From Streptomyces cinereus (GTDB taxonomy: Bacteria > Pseudomonadota > Gammaproteobacteria > Pseudomonadales > Moraxellaceae), in the NCBI GenBank assembly GCA_014647715.1, contig BMPS01000006.1, positions 1 through 64,000 on the forward strand: 64,000 nucleotides of DNA, given 5' to 3'. The position numbers were made by a program, and so were the translations under genes. The notes under the pieces were generated by a model, which worked only from the letters and a program-made list of their open reading frames with translations, did no database searches and was not told the origin of the DNA. Shown here piece after piece: positions 52,725-62,546 of this stretch; position 1 is the first letter of the stretch, and every line of letters starts with the position of its first letter.

Positions 52725-53294
52725 ATGGAAACCAATGTCGCCAAGACCGAACGCCTGATTCGAGAAATCAATCGGATTCATGGTGAGTATTCACAAGATT
52801 ATTTCGAAACAGGCAAGGTACAAAAAATCAACCTATCACATACGCTCAAAACCGTCCCTATTGAGCCTATCTTGTCATATCGGCTTAATTTGCATGAAGC
52901 GATTAATGATTATTTGGCATTTGCCGATACCCAAAATATCGATTTTTTTTACCGCGTTAAAACGGCTGAAAGTATCTATGACAAAGTCAATCGCTATTTG
53001 GCACGACAAAACCAGTACCCGGTCAATAATATTTTAAATGATATTTTTGGTGCTCGGATAATTTTGCCATCGGCTGATGTGACAGACATTATGGAAAAAC
53101 TGGATGATTGGAAAACAGATTACAGCCTAAAAAATTGGTATGTACGTGATATCGACGGGTATATCGGTGTGCATGTGTATTTTAAAAATGCAAGCAATTT
53201 TTATTATCCGTGGGAACTGCAAATTTGGGATAAAAACGATGCCAAAGCCAATATTGTAAATCATCAACTGTATAAGCGTAATTTTGTAAAATAA
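52725..53294 (+). CDS. Small alarmone synthetase-like protein (RelA/SpoT synthetase domain only)
   Basis: 189 residues. The middle and C-terminal part align with the (p)ppGpp synthetase fold: YRVKTAESIYDKV with R77 and K79 (as RPKxxxSIYxK in RelA/Rel), ILNDIFGARIIL with D106 in the Mg position and R111, a G-loop-like DGYIGVHVYF with Y146 and H150, and WELQIW with E164 and Q166 (as IEIQI), then NHQLYKRN. No HD hydrolase, TGS or ACT domain, so a single-domain synthetase. The first 70 residues are unlike known SAS. It lies between dat and ddc, same strand, 92 and 77 bases from them. Activity is predicted, not known. Confidence 0.75.
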   Translation: METNVAKTERLIREINRIHGEYSQDYFETGKVQKINLSHTLKTVPIEPILSYRLNLHEAINDYLAFADTQNIDFFYRVKTAESIYDKVNRYLARQNQYPVNNILNDIFGARIILPSADVTDIMEKLDDWKTDYSLKNWYVRDIDGYIGVHVYFKNASNFYYPWELQIWDKNDAKANIVNHQLYKRNFVK

Positions 53295-53371
53295 ATTAAC
53301 CATTTGCTCGTATCACTCTGTTTAATGACAATTTATAGTTAACTCTATCTTAAAGAATGCAAGGACTTACC

Positions 53372-54931
53372 ATGTCAAACTTATCACAGCACCGCCAAGC
53401 GTTATTTTGTAATGACAGCCAATCTATTGCCGATTACCAAAAAAATATGAACACCGCCGTGCAAGCCGTCACCGACTGGCTCAAAAACGACAAAATGTAC
53501 ACAGGCGGTAGTATCAAGCAGCTGCGCGCTGAGATTGCCTTTCAACCTTCTAAAGAAGGCTTAGGCTTGGAAGACGCATTAAAACGTTCAGTCGAATTAT
53601 TTTTAAATAAAAGCTTAAAAGTGCATCACCCCCATTCGCTCGCTCACTTGCATTGCCCAACGATGGTGACCAGTCAAATCGCCGAAGTGCTGATAAATGC
53701 CACCAACCAATCGATGGACTCTTGGGATCAAAGCCCAGCAGGGTCACTGATGGAAGTGCAACTGATTGATTGGCTACGTCAAAAAGTCGGTTTTGGTAGC
53801 GGACAAGCGGGCGTATTCACATCAGGTGGTACCCAATCCAACTTGATGGGCGTGTTACTCGCCCGTGATTGGTGTATCGCCAACAACTATAAAAATGACG
53901 ATGGGTCAGAATGGTCAGTACAGCGTGACGGTATCCCAGCCGATGCCATGCAAAAAGTGAAAGTCATCTGCTCAGAAAACGCGCATTTTAGCGTGCAAAA
54001 AAACATGGCAATGATGGGCATGGGTTTTCAATCGGTGGTCACTGTGCCAGTCAATGACCAAGCACAGATGGATATTGCCGCACTTGAACACACCATGGCG
54101 CAACTCAAAGCCGAAGGCAAAATCATCGCCTGTGTGGTCGCTACTGCAGGCACCACGGACGCAGGCGCGATTGACCCAATTCCTGCGATTCGTAAGCTTA
54201 CCCATGAGTACGGTGCATGGCTTCATATTGATGCCGCTTGGGGCGGTGCGCTGATTTTATCGAATAACTACCGCGATAAACTTGCAGGCATTGAGCAAGC
54301 CGACTCTATCACCCTCGACTTCCACAAACACTACTTCCAAAGTATCTCTTGCGGGGCGTTTTTGCTCAAAGATGAAGCTAACTATCGCTTCATGCATTAT
54401 GAAGCTGAGTATTTAAACTCTGCGTATGACGAAGAACATGGCGTACCCAACCTAGTCTCTAAGTCGCTACAGACCACGCGCCGTTTTGATGCGCTAAAAT
54501 TATGGCTGACAGTGGAAGCCTTGGGTGAAGAATTATACGGCTCGATGATTGACCATGGCGTTGATTTGACCCGTGAAGTCGCTGATTACATCAAAGCCAC
54601 TGATGGGCTTGAATTGTTGGTAGAGCCACAGTTTGCCTCTGTGCTATTTCGCGTGGTACCCAAAGACTATCCGGCTGAGTTGATTGATAGCTTGAACCAA
54701 AATGTCGCCGATGAGCTATTTGCCAAAGGTGAAGCCAATATCGGCGTGACGCGCGTCAGTTACCAAAAGCAAGGGGATGCTAACCAAGATGTGCAATCGC
54801 TTAAAATGACCACGTTAAGCCCCATCGCCACGCTTGACAATGTCAAAGCCTTATTGGCGCAAGTGTTGGCACAAGCCGATGACATCAAAGACCGTATTAT
54901 CACAGGGGATTATCAGCCTGCGATTGATTGA
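53372..54931 (+). CDS. ddc: L-2,4-diaminobutyrate decarboxylase
   Basis: 519 residues from ATG 53372 (AAGGA upstream); an upstream ATG at 53357 lacks spacing. Group II PLP decarboxylase producing 1,3-diaminopropane. Motifs: [83 protein letters not shown] and the PLP Lys in [10 protein letters not shown]. Strongly like Acinetobacter Ddc. Completes the pathway started by dat, with the alarmone synthetase-like gene in between. A terminator follows directly. Confidence 0.95.
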   Translation: MSNLSQHRQALFCNDSQSIADYQKNMNTAVQAVTDWLKNDKMYTGGSIKQLRAEIAFQPSKEGLGLEDALKRSVELFLNKSLKVHHPHSLAHLHCPTMVTSQIAEVLINATNQSMDSWDQSPAGSLMEVQLIDWLRQKVGFGSGQAGVFTSGGTQSNLMGVLLARDWCIANNYKNDDGSEWSVQRDGIPADAMQKVKVICSENAHFSVQKNMAMMGMGFQSVVTVPVNDQAQMDIAALEHTMAQLKAEGKIIACVVATAGTTDAGAIDPIPAIRKLTHEYGAWLHIDAAWGGALILSNNYRDKLAGIEQADSITLDFHKHYFQSISCGAFLLKDEANYRFMHYEAEYLNSAYDEEHGVPNLVSKSLQTTRRFDALKLWLTVEALGEELYGSMIDHGVDLTREVADYIKATDGLELLVEPQFASVLFRVVPKDYPAELIDSLNQNVADELFAKGEANIGVTRVSYQKQGDANQDVQSLKMTTLSPIATLDNVKALLAQVLAQADDIKDRIITGDYQPAID

Positions 54932-54940
54932 TAAGCACAA

Positions 54941-54970
54941 AAAAACCGATTCCTTGGCGAATCGGTTTTT
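54941..54970. terminator. Bidirectional terminator between ddc and sdaA
   Basis: AAAAACCGATTC and GAATCGGTTTTT pair perfectly around CTTGGC. Confidence 0.9.
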
Positions 54971-54981
54971 TTACTGTAGCA

Positions 54982-56427
54982 CTAACACTGACTGTAATTG
55001 ACCGTCACATCCAGCGTCGGAATCAGATTTGACTGGGCGGCAAAATCCTCATCTAGGACATTGATAGCAAGCCCGCCCATTGCGGTTTCTTTATATTTTG
55101 ACATCATATCTCTGCCTGTCTCTTTCATGGTTTTGATGGCTTTATCAAGCGATACCACATGCTGTCCATTGCCTTTAAGCGCAAGCCTTGACGCATTAAT
55201 CGCTTTTACTGCCGCCATGGCATTGCGTTCGATACAAGGCACTTGCACCAACCCTGCAATCGGGTCACACGTCATACCAAGGTGATGTTCGATGCCAATT
55301 TCGGCAGCGTTGGCACACTGCGCAGGACTACCACCAAGCACATAGGTTAACCCTGCCGCCGCCATCGCACACGCCGAGCCGACTTCCCCTTGACAGCCCA
55401 CTTCTGCGCCTGAGATGCTGGCATTTTCTTTGATAATGATGCCAATCGCCGCAGCAGTTAGCAGAAAATCATGTAAACCTTGCAGCGTATAACTTGGGCA
55501 AAAATCTCGATAATAATGCATAACTGCAGGTATCACGCCTGCCGCACCATTGGTGGGTGCAGTCACCACACGTCCGCCACTGGCGTTTTCTTCATTAACT
55601 GCCAAGGCATACAGATTCACCCAATCCATCACGGCAAGGGCGTCATTAAACGCTTTTCGGCTATCGGCAGCGGATAACTGCTGATAAATCGCCTTGGCGC
55701 GGCGCTGTACTTGTAAGCCCCCTGGCAAAATACCATCGTGGCGACAACCATCATTGACACAGTCTTGCATGACTTGCCAAATGTCGTTAAGCCCACCCCG
55801 CAGCTCATCTTCACTCAAGTTAGCTAGTTCATTGGCTCGGACGACCTGGGCGATTGACAGCTGAGTGTGTTGGCAAATTTGTAATAATTCTTTGGCGTTG
55901 TTAAAGGGATAAGGTACCGGTTTTTTGACGCTTTCAATCACCGGTTCTTTTGCTTGGGCTTCTTGCTCGGTCTGCACAAATCCGCCGCCGATTGAATAAT
56001 AAGTATTTTGGTAAACAATGTCATTGCCTGTAAAAGCAGTGATAGTCAAAGCATTGGGATGATGGGGCAGTGATACCCTACCATTTAGGATTAAATCTTT
56101 GTCAGCAACAAAGTTAATCTCATGCTGCTGATTTAGACACAGCGTGTTTTGCGCTTGGATATCGGCAATTTTTTGTGAAATAGCGGTGACATCCGTCGTC
56201 TGTGGTTGCTCTCCCATCAAACCTAGCATCACCGCTATATCACTACCGTGCCCTTTACCGGTCGCACCGAGCGAACCAAACAGCTCGGCTTGCACCCTAT
56301 CCACCTGCGTTAGTAGCTGCTGCTGTGATAATGCGCTAACGAACAGATTCGCCGCTTTCATCGGTCCGACGGTATGCGAACTTGAAGGTCCAATCCCAAT
56401 TTTAAATAAATCAAAAATACTGATCAC
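54982..56427 (-). CDS. sdaA: L-serine ammonia-lyase, iron-sulfur-dependent
   Basis: 481 residues (E. coli SdaA 454). Deaminates L-serine to pyruvate. One-chain form: beta domain first with [42 protein letters not shown], then alpha domain with [32 protein letters not shown], and [29 protein letters not shown], which supply the Cys ligands of the oxygen-labile [4Fe-4S] cluster. It ends VTVNYSQC, whose terminal Cys occupies the active site in related structures. Single gene. Opposes serA functionally within the same window. Confidence 0.96.
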   Translation of the reverse strand: MISIFDLFKIGIGPSSSHTVGPMKAANLFVSALSQQQLLTQVDRVQAELFGSLGATGKGHGSDIAVMLGLMGEQPQTTDVTAISQKIADIQAQNTLCLNQQHEINFVADKDLILNGRVSLPHHPNALTITAFTGNDIVYQNTYYSIGGGFVQTEQEAQAKEPVIESVKKPVPYPFNNAKELLQICQHTQLSIAQVVRANELANLSEDELRGGLNDIWQVMQDCVNDGCRHDGILPGGLQVQRRAKAIYQQLSAADSRKAFNDALAVMDWVNLYALAVNEENASGGRVVTAPTNGAAGVIPAVMHYYRDFCPSYTLQGLHDFLLTAAAIGIIIKENASISGAEVGCQGEVGSACAMAAAGLTYVLGGSPAQCANAAEIGIEHHLGMTCDPIAGLVQVPCIERNAMAAVKAINASRLALKGNGQHVVSLDKAIKTMKETGRDMMSKYKETAMGGLAINVLDEDFAAQSNLIPTLDVTVNYSQC

Positions 56428-56639
56428 TGATAAATCCTATATGCCAATCAGTTGAAAAATTCAATTATGTTGTATCAATTGTGTTAGATAACCACGAATT
56501 GCCCATCTGTGTCAATGTGCTATCGAAAAGTTTATCAAATGATAGATGATGGATGATAGATACTTGCTACACGTATCGCAAATTTGGCAAATAACCGTAC
56601 GTGTAACCGCATGAGGAAGAAAATAACCATTGGCAAGGA

Positions 56640-57827
56640 TTAATCTGCTAACGATTCACTTTCTTTACTCGCTAATAAAAGTAGCAGCAATAAACAAACC
56701 AAGAAAATCATCATGAGTGCCATGAGATACACGTTGACATACGACAGTGGCACGCCCATTTGGTTCAGCATCACAGACGCATTCATCCCAGAGGTGCTAG
56801 GCAACACCCAGCGCAAATACTGCAGTGGCTCAGGTAGCATTTGATACGGCCACGAAATCCCTGAGACAAATAGCATCGGCATTGAACTTGCGACCAAGAT
56901 TTGCATCGCCCGTTCTCGCGCCCCAAACCACACCCCAAGTAGACAGCCCAGTGCCGTTACCGCGGGGAAAAACAGGGCAAGCAGTACCAGTGAACCCGTC
57001 AGATTTTGGTTACGGATATAATCATTGTTGGAAAATACCCAGCCATAATAAAAACAGCCGAGCACAAAACCGAAACACGCCAACCCGAATATTCGCGCAA
57101 GCCACGTTTTCATCGAAGCGCGGTGCATGTCTTGCTCTGCCCAAGTACCCACTAGCATTGCTGTGCCCATCAAAAACATCTGCTGCAGAATCAATATCGC
57201 AACCGCAGGGACAATGTAGCTGCCATAGCCTTCGGTACGGTTGTATAACGGATTAATCGTCAGCGCAACAGGGGAAATATTGTTTTTGGCAACGGTGATA
57301 TCTTGCCCGATGGCGACATTTTTTTGTACTTTCGCCCCGGCGGATACAGTGCCGATGACTTCTAAAAACCCAGATTGTACTTGTTTATTGAGCAAAAAAT
57401 AGTTACCGTTGGCAAGGATACTCACCTTGGCAGCTTGTCCTGTGGTCACTTTTTGATACAGTCCCGAGGGTATCACCATGTAGCCTGCAATCTTGCCTTG
57501 CAACATCAGCTGCTTGGCACTGTTTTCATCGTTTACAATGGTGCTTTGGATGCGTGGATTGGCTTGGGCGTAGCTGATAATGGTCTGCGATAAACTTGAA
57601 TGATCATAATCCACCACTGCCACAGGGACATGACGCACCACTTCTTTTGAATACGGCCACGGGTAAAAAAAGCCATAAATAATCGGGGCAATCAGTAGCA
57701 TACTGAGCACCCCTTTGTCTTGAAACACGCTGCGCCATACATGCAAAACTTGCAGCAAAAAACCGCGCTCCCAAATGTTTGGGGCTTTGCTTACGTCGAC
57801 TTTGCTGGGTGTGGTCTGGGTGGGCAT
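56640..57827 (-). CDS. ABC-2 type permease (YhhJ/YbhR-like), exporter component 2
   Basis: 395 residues from ATG 57827, whose A is the last base of the preceding stop (TGATG). Membrane topology of the ABC-2 exporter permeases: one N-terminal helix (LSMLLIAPIIYGFFYPW), a large periplasmic domain (about 55-190), then five helices with the LVLLALFFPAVTALGCLLG... FVSGISWP...LPSTSGMNA pattern of the family. It lacks its own nucleotide-binding domain and no ATPase gene adjoins. Paired with the permease gene upstream to form a heterodimer (inference). Confidence 0.88.
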   Translation of the reverse strand: MPTQTTPSKVDVSKAPNIWERGFLLQVLHVWRSVFQDKGVLSMLLIAPIIYGFFYPWPYSKEVVRHVPVAVVDYDHSSLSQTIISYAQANPRIQSTIVNDENSAKQLMLQGKIAGYMVIPSGLYQKVTTGQAAKVSILANGNYFLLNKQVQSGFLEVIGTVSAGAKVQKNVAIGQDITVAKNNISPVALTINPLYNRTEGYGSYIVPAVAILILQQMFLMGTAMLVGTWAEQDMHRASMKTWLARIFGLACFGFVLGCFYYGWVFSNNDYIRNQNLTGSLVLLALFFPAVTALGCLLGVWFGARERAMQILVASSMPMLFVSGISWPYQMLPEPLQYLRWVLPSTSGMNASVMLNQMGVPLSYVNVYLMALMMIFLVCLLLLLLLASKESESLAD

Positions 57828-59287
57828 CAGCGTTGCCCCCATTTTTCAGGCTTCAGCAAGGCTTTTTTGGTCAACAACGCGGCTAACAACAAGGTAATCA
57901 TAACGGCAATAAAAAATCCGATAAAGCTGCTATAGGCAAACGATGGCGGTGCACCCATTTGTAATTGGGCGGTTTGCAAGTTGAGATAATGGGTTAATGG
58001 CAGGGCATTTGCCCAGCGCTGCGCGGCAGGGCTCATCGCCAAAAATGGAAACGTCACCCCTGAAAAAGCAAATGACGGCGCGGAGATAAATCCGGTAAAT
58101 GACAAGCCTTGACGATAGGAAAACGTGCCGACCGTGACAATTACCCCAAGCCAGAACGACACCATCATAAACATTAAAAATATCAGATAAGTAATCGCCA
58201 CGGATGCCAAACGAATGGGGAAAATTTGCATCACCAAGGTCAATGCCACCGCTGCCCAAAGCGTATAGGCAAACATCGCCCAAATTAATTTGCCATTGAG
58301 CCCTGCAATAATCAGCGATAGTTTGGGTTTTTCATGCCGCAGTGTCACAGGATGGTTAGGGTTAAAGGGGCGGTTAAAGGCATAGTTACTGGCATGGTTA
58401 CTGGCAAATTTGGGGTGTTTTAGCGACTGGTACCACTCACCTAACGTCTTGTCGACCAGCTCTCGACCGACCGTTGATGCCCCAATCACCATCGACAAAA
58501 TATGTAATAAGGCTGGTACCACAGTGACTGCCAAAAATTGCTGATAATTATTGGCGGTATTAAACAGTGCCACACTTTGCGATTGTATCGGTGCATAACT
58601 GGTTTTGGTCAGGGTGACATCTTCGCCAATGGCAACTCGCCGCTGCATCTCTGCGCCTGCCGAAAAGGTAGTGACTGCTGTCTGTACCGCTTTTTGTATC
58701 ATGCCTGAATGCGTGCCATACTGGGCATTGACATTGAGTAGCAAGCGCGAGGTTTTGCCAGCCAGTAGATTGGTTGAAAAATTCTCTGGGATTTCAACCA
58801 CCGCCATGACATCGGTAGTCTCGATGGCTTGCTGAGCGGCAGCGGCACTATGAAGACTTTTGACCACTGCCACTTCAGGCGTCGCATCAATATAACGGAT
58901 AATCGTCGCAGATTGCGCGGAGTGGTCATTGTCTATGACCGCAATCGGAATCCCGACTGCCATGCCTTTGCTAAAAATCCACCACACCAAAAATATTAGC
59001 ACAATGGGCATCCAAAATATCAAGGAAAAATCCCAGCGATTTTGCACCAAAAAATCCCATTCACGGCGCGCACTGTACCAAAATGCCGCAAAGAATTGCA
59101 CAAAGCCTGAACGCTTATCAAACTGCGCATACGCATGACGCTCATGGTCATTGTCACTAGCCCTAGCACTGTTACTAGCACGGTTACTGTCACTGGCATT
59201 TGGCACAGCGGACGATGTCGGTGACGCTTTAGAGTGCTTGTTTGATGTCAGTTTTGATGTCAGTTTTGATATCATGGTTGACTTCAT
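57827..59287 (-). CDS. ABC-2 type permease, exporter component 1
   Basis: 486 residues. Start ATG 59287 overlaps the stop of the HlyD gene (ATGA). Same family as the following permease: N-terminal helix (WDFSLIFWMPIVLIFLVWWIF), periplasmic domain with VDKTLGEWYQSL, then helices from about 300 with FTGFISAPSFAFSGVTFPFLAMSPAAQRWANALPLTHYLNLQTAQLQMGAP, a typical ending. An unusual 75-residue hydrophilic N-terminus begins with a SKLT-SKLT repeat made by a 12-bp tandem repeat. No ATP-binding domain. Confidence 0.88.
   Translation of the reverse strand: MKSTMISKLTSKLTSNKHSKASPTSSAVPNASDSNRASNSARASDNDHERHAYAQFDKRSGFVQFFAAFWYSARREWDFLVQNRWDFSLIFWMPIVLIFLVWWIFSKGMAVGIPIAVIDNDHSAQSATIIRYIDATPEVAVVKSLHSAAAAQQAIETTDVMAVVEIPENFSTNLLAGKTSRLLLNVNAQYGTHSGMIQKAVQTAVTTFSAGAEMQRRVAIGEDVTLTKTSYAPIQSQSVALFNTANNYQQFLAVTVVPALLHILSMVIGASTVGRELVDKTLGEWYQSLKHPKFASNHASNYAFNRPFNPNHPVTLRHEKPKLSLIIAGLNGKLIWAMFAYTLWAAVALTLVMQIFPIRLASVAITYLIFLMFMMVSFWLGVIVTVGTFSYRQGLSFTGFISAPSFAFSGVTFPFLAMSPAAQRWANALPLTHYLNLQTAQLQMGAPPSFAYSSFIGFFIAVMITLLLAALLTKKALLKPEKWGQR
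59241..59276 (-). repeat. 12-bp tandem repeat at the start of a permease gene
   Basis: 59241-59252, 59253-59264 and 59265-59276, unit TTTGATGTCAGT on the plus strand; it encodes repeated SKLT residues. The unit resembles the 11760-11794 repeat in reverse. Confidence 0.75.
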
Positions 59288-60495
59288 TGTGTTTGGGTTG
59301 GCTGCTGGCTTGCCGGTATATCAACCAATACGGTCATGCCCTGTCTTAGGCGTGTATCTGACTGGCTCGGGCGCGCACGAATCTCAAAGGTACGCATATC
59401 AAAGCCGTCTTTGCTGTTGGTCGGGCGCCACGTGGCAAAATCTGATAGCACGGAACTTGCGTACACTTTAAACACTTGGCGGTAAGGCTGATTGTTGAGC
59501 GATAACGCAGGAACCGTACCGCTAAATTCACTACCGACTGCAAAATGGTTTAGATTGTTTTCGGTAACGTTAAGCACGACCCATTGGTCTTTGGGGTCAA
59601 CAATGGTCATCAGTGGTACGCCCTGTCCCACCACTTGACCTGATTTGACAATCACGTTGTCCACGATACCCGCAATCGGGCTTTTAAGATTGGCTTCTTC
59701 TTTGGCAACCATCGCTTCTTTAAGCTTGCCTTCTACTTGGCTGACTTGCGCTTGGGCAGCGGTTTTATCTTCACTGCGCGCGCCCGTTTTGGCTAATTCA
59801 TATTGCGCTTTGGCGATTTTGGCTTTATCAACACTGGCGACATAGTTGGTATAGGCTTCGTCACGTTTTTGCCGCGACATCAAGCCTTCTGCCGCTAGGC
59901 GGTTGATACGCTCATAGGTGACTTTGGCAAGGTCAGCAGCGGATTGGGCAGCATCATACTGGTATTTTGCCATTTCAATCTCTTGCGGTCTTGCGCCATT
60001 GTTGGCTTTGTCCAGCTGGCTTTGGGCTAATTCTTTCCCTGCTTGTGCTTCTTCGACCTTGGCATTGATTTCTGGGCTATCCATATCAATCAGGCGTGTG
60101 CCGACGCTAATTTCATCGCCTTCTTTGACATAAATATTGGCAATACGACCGGCAACTTTGGCAGCGACAGGCGTTTGCTCTACTTCCATATGCCCTTGAA
60201 TGGTCACAGGCTCGCTGCGCGTTTCCCGCTTGTCTTTGATTAGCCCCCATGCGACCAGTCCAATCAGCCCAAGGATAATCAAGGCTATAATGATGGTGCG
60301 AATTTTACTGGGTTTTTTGGTCGGCGGCACGTAACGGCTATCTGTCGCAGCGGCTGACAGGCTGTCCTCTGCATACGGTTCATCAGCAGCTTGGGCGTTC
60401 ATCGCTGCATTAGCATTATCCGCAGCGCTGTCCAAAGTGTTGTCTTTAGCGTTGTCCATCGCATTGTCTGGTGTTGGGTTTTGTGGATCAGCCAT
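59284..60495 (-). CDS. HlyD/EmrA-type membrane fusion protein
   Basis: 403 residues. Cytoplasmic N-terminus of about 65 acidic residues, one membrane helix (about 67-86, IIIALIILGLIGLVAWGLI), then the periplasmic adaptor: lipoyl half-motif GHMEVEQTPVAAKVAGRIANIYVKEGDEISVGTRLIDM, a long coiled coil (about 130-255, with RAxPQEIEMAKYQYDAAQSAADLAKVTYERI), second half-lipoyl LKSPIAGIVDNVIVKSGQVVGQG and beta-barrel domain. It links the inner membrane permeases to TolC. First gene after the TolC gene in the operon (46 bases). Confidence 0.93.
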   Translation of the reverse strand: MADPQNPTPDNAMDNAKDNTLDSAADNANAAMNAQAADEPYAEDSLSAAATDSRYVPPTKKPSKIRTIIIALIILGLIGLVAWGLIKDKRETRSEPVTIQGHMEVEQTPVAAKVAGRIANIYVKEGDEISVGTRLIDMDSPEINAKVEEAQAGKELAQSQLDKANNGARPQEIEMAKYQYDAAQSAADLAKVTYERINRLAAEGLMSRQKRDEAYTNYVASVDKAKIAKAQYELAKTGARSEDKTAAQAQVSQVEGKLKEAMVAKEEANLKSPIAGIVDNVIVKSGQVVGQGVPLMTIVDPKDQWVVLNVTENNLNHFAVGSEFSGTVPALSLNNQPYRQVFKVYASSVLSDFATWRPTNSKDGFDMRTFEIRARPSQSDTRLRQGMTVLVDIPASQQPTQTQ

Positions 60496-60541
60496 ACGGT
60501 AAGCCTACTGGTGAAATAAAGACACGGGTTAAAATAATTGA

Positions 60542-62509
60542 TTAGTTCTTACGATGTTCAAAATAAATCGCGGGTAGCTTGACATCCGCTGCCTGCATAT
60601 AACGATTAAACTCTAGCGGCGTACCGCAGCTTTGCATCAAATCTGCCATTGCCTGCACATAATCATTTGCCGCTTTAGCTTGCTCGGTTTTGGCTTTTTC
60701 CAAATTGGCTTCGGCTTGCATTACTTCTACGGCCGTGTTGACGCCTTCTTTAAAACCAAGCTGACGAAAGCGTAGCATCTCACTGGCGAGCTCAATATTG
60801 GTATTTAAGGCAATAAAATTATCGCGTGCATTGTTGACTGTTTGCCAATTTTTTTCTACCAATAACATAATATTATCATTGACATCCACTTGGCTAAATT
60901 CGGCTTGGTGCAGCTTGGCAAGGCTCGATTGAGTACTGGTACGGCGATCTACCCCACCCCACAATTTCCAGTTGGCAGAGACCCCAGCAATCCAATTTGG
61001 GTCAGCGTCGATTTCAGAGCGACCAAAGACGGTGACATTGGGTTTGTAGGCGGATTCACTAAATTCATGCAGCGCTTTGGCTTGGTTGTATTTGGCGGCG
61101 ACCTTATCAAACCCTGGGTGATGCATTTTAGCCTGCTGCTGAAAATAACTCAGTGGCGGCAACGGCTTGGTGGATACAAATAAAGGTGATGTCGGTTTGA
61201 TAAAATATGGCGTCCGCAGTAATCGTTGTAATGCGGTCATGGCAAGTTCAGCATCGTTCAACGCTTTGCTATTTTCGTATTCGGCATCGGCTAAGGCTTT
61301 TTTGGCTTCCAAACGCTCGACTTTTGAAATCAGCCCCACATCGAGTGCGCGCTGTGCGGCATGGTCAGTGGCACGAATCGCATTGAGCGCATCAGCGCGT
61401 AGATAAGCTGCCATGATGGCAAGCTGGGTTTGAAAATAGCGTTTGGTAAGCGTGGTGTATTGTTCATCCAGTGACAAGTCAGCATCGGCACGGCTTTCAT
61501 CGGTCATACCATTGAGCAAACTGGTCACTGCTTCGGTTTTGTGTCCGTTATAAGCAGACCATAGCACGGTGACATTTGCGCCTGTTCTATTTTTATCGAC
61601 ATTGACAGGGATGCTATTGGGAATCGGGTCGGTGATTAAGCCACCGATATCGACAGGCGTGCTAGGCAGTGGCAAGGTGATGGGCAAATTGCCAATATTG
61701 TTATTAACTGCGTTGTCAATGGCATTGGCTAGGTTGTTTTTAATGCCCGTGGTATCTATATTGTCATCCACATGTACATGCGTGGCACTGGCACCCAGAT
61801 ACACAATCGGTTTGTTCAAACCTTTGGTTGACTCAGCTCGCAGCTCATTACTCACGATTGCCGCATTGTCTGCCGCGACTTTGGGTGATACTTTGACTAG
61901 GTACTGCTGCGCTTGTGCCAGTGTCAAATTACTGGGCACATCTAGGCCATAACTTGGCGGATAAGGCACCCCATTATTGATAGTAGGATCGTAGCTGAGC
62001 CCAGCTACTTTGCCACCTTTGACTTCATTGGCGCGGGTCGCGGTTCTTTTCGATGGCGTGTCTGCTGATGGTGCGTCCGTGGCAGGGCTAGCATTGAGCA
62101 CAGGCTCAGGGTTGGGCGGGGTATTGATTACCGGCGTAAACTCTGCGGTGTCGCCACTGGTACTGGGCTGCAATCTGCTAGTGGGCTTTATGGTTGATGC
62201 TGCTGGTATGGTTTTAGCCGATGTTTTAGCTGATGTTTTAACAGGCGGCTTGTTAACATTTTTAGTGGGACTACTGGTGGTTTTGGTGGTTTTTGTTGTG
62301 GTTGTGGTTTTTGTTGTAGTTTTTGTCGGGGTCGTTTTGGTAGTGCTGGGTTTGGTGACCGTGGTCGCGGCAGTCGCATCCAAAGATAAGGATAAATTCA
62401 ACGAAACCATTGCCACCGTAAACGCAGACAGGGTAAGCACGCGTGATAGAGGCTGCAGAGGATGGCTTACTGGGTAAGTCGATGGTTTGATGGATTGATG
62501 TAATTTCAT
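60542..62509 (-). CDS. TolC-family outer membrane efflux protein with Thr/Lys-rich N-terminal linker
   Basis: 655 residues, long for the family (about 480). Signal peptide ends near LDATAA (about 48). Residues about 50-110 are a low-complexity stretch made of Thr and Lys repeats, then a Pro/Ser-rich linker to about 160. The OEP domains follow (about 200-650): LTLAQAQQYLVKVSPKVAADNAA, SAYNGHKTEAVTSLL, KVERLEAKKALADAEYENSKALND (helical hairpin), FGRSEIDADPNWIAGVSANWKLWGGVDRRTS, and the second repeat GVNTAVEVMQAEANLEKAKTEQAKAANDYVQAMADLMQSCG. Heads the exporter operon. Confidence 0.9.
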   Translation of the reverse strand: MKLHQSIKPSTYPVSHPLQPLSRVLTLSAFTVAMVSLNLSLSLDATAATTVTKPSTTKTTPTKTTTKTTTTTKTTKTTSSPTKNVNKPPVKTSAKTSAKTIPAASTIKPTSRLQPSTSGDTAEFTPVINTPPNPEPVLNASPATDAPSADTPSKRTATRANEVKGGKVAGLSYDPTINNGVPYPPSYGLDVPSNLTLAQAQQYLVKVSPKVAADNAAIVSNELRAESTKGLNKPIVYLGASATHVHVDDNIDTTGIKNNLANAIDNAVNNNIGNLPITLPLPSTPVDIGGLITDPIPNSIPVNVDKNRTGANVTVLWSAYNGHKTEAVTSLLNGMTDESRADADLSLDEQYTTLTKRYFQTQLAIMAAYLRADALNAIRATDHAAQRALDVGLISKVERLEAKKALADAEYENSKALNDAELAMTALQRLLRTPYFIKPTSPLFVSTKPLPPLSYFQQQAKMHHPGFDKVAAKYNQAKALHEFSESAYKPNVTVFGRSEIDADPNWIAGVSANWKLWGGVDRRTSTQSSLAKLHQAEFSQVDVNDNIMLLVEKNWQTVNNARDNFIALNTNIELASEMLRFRQLGFKEGVNTAVEVMQAEANLEKAKTEQAKAANDYVQAMADLMQSCGTPLEFNRYMQAADVKLPAIYFEHRKN

Positions 62510-62546
62510 ACGACTCGCTAATAACTTGCCTATGGCTTTGCCGCAA

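Noticed and set aside
51268-54931. Ectoine synthesis locus (ectB-like)
   Set aside because: dat resembles ectB, but ectA and ectC are absent and a diaminobutyrate decarboxylase gene follows, pointing to 1,3-diaminopropane.
62010-62477. 155-residue plus-strand frame rich in Val and Leu
   Set aside because: It is antisense to the Thr/Lys-rich linker and signal region of the TolC-like gene; its composition is a mirror of that repeat.
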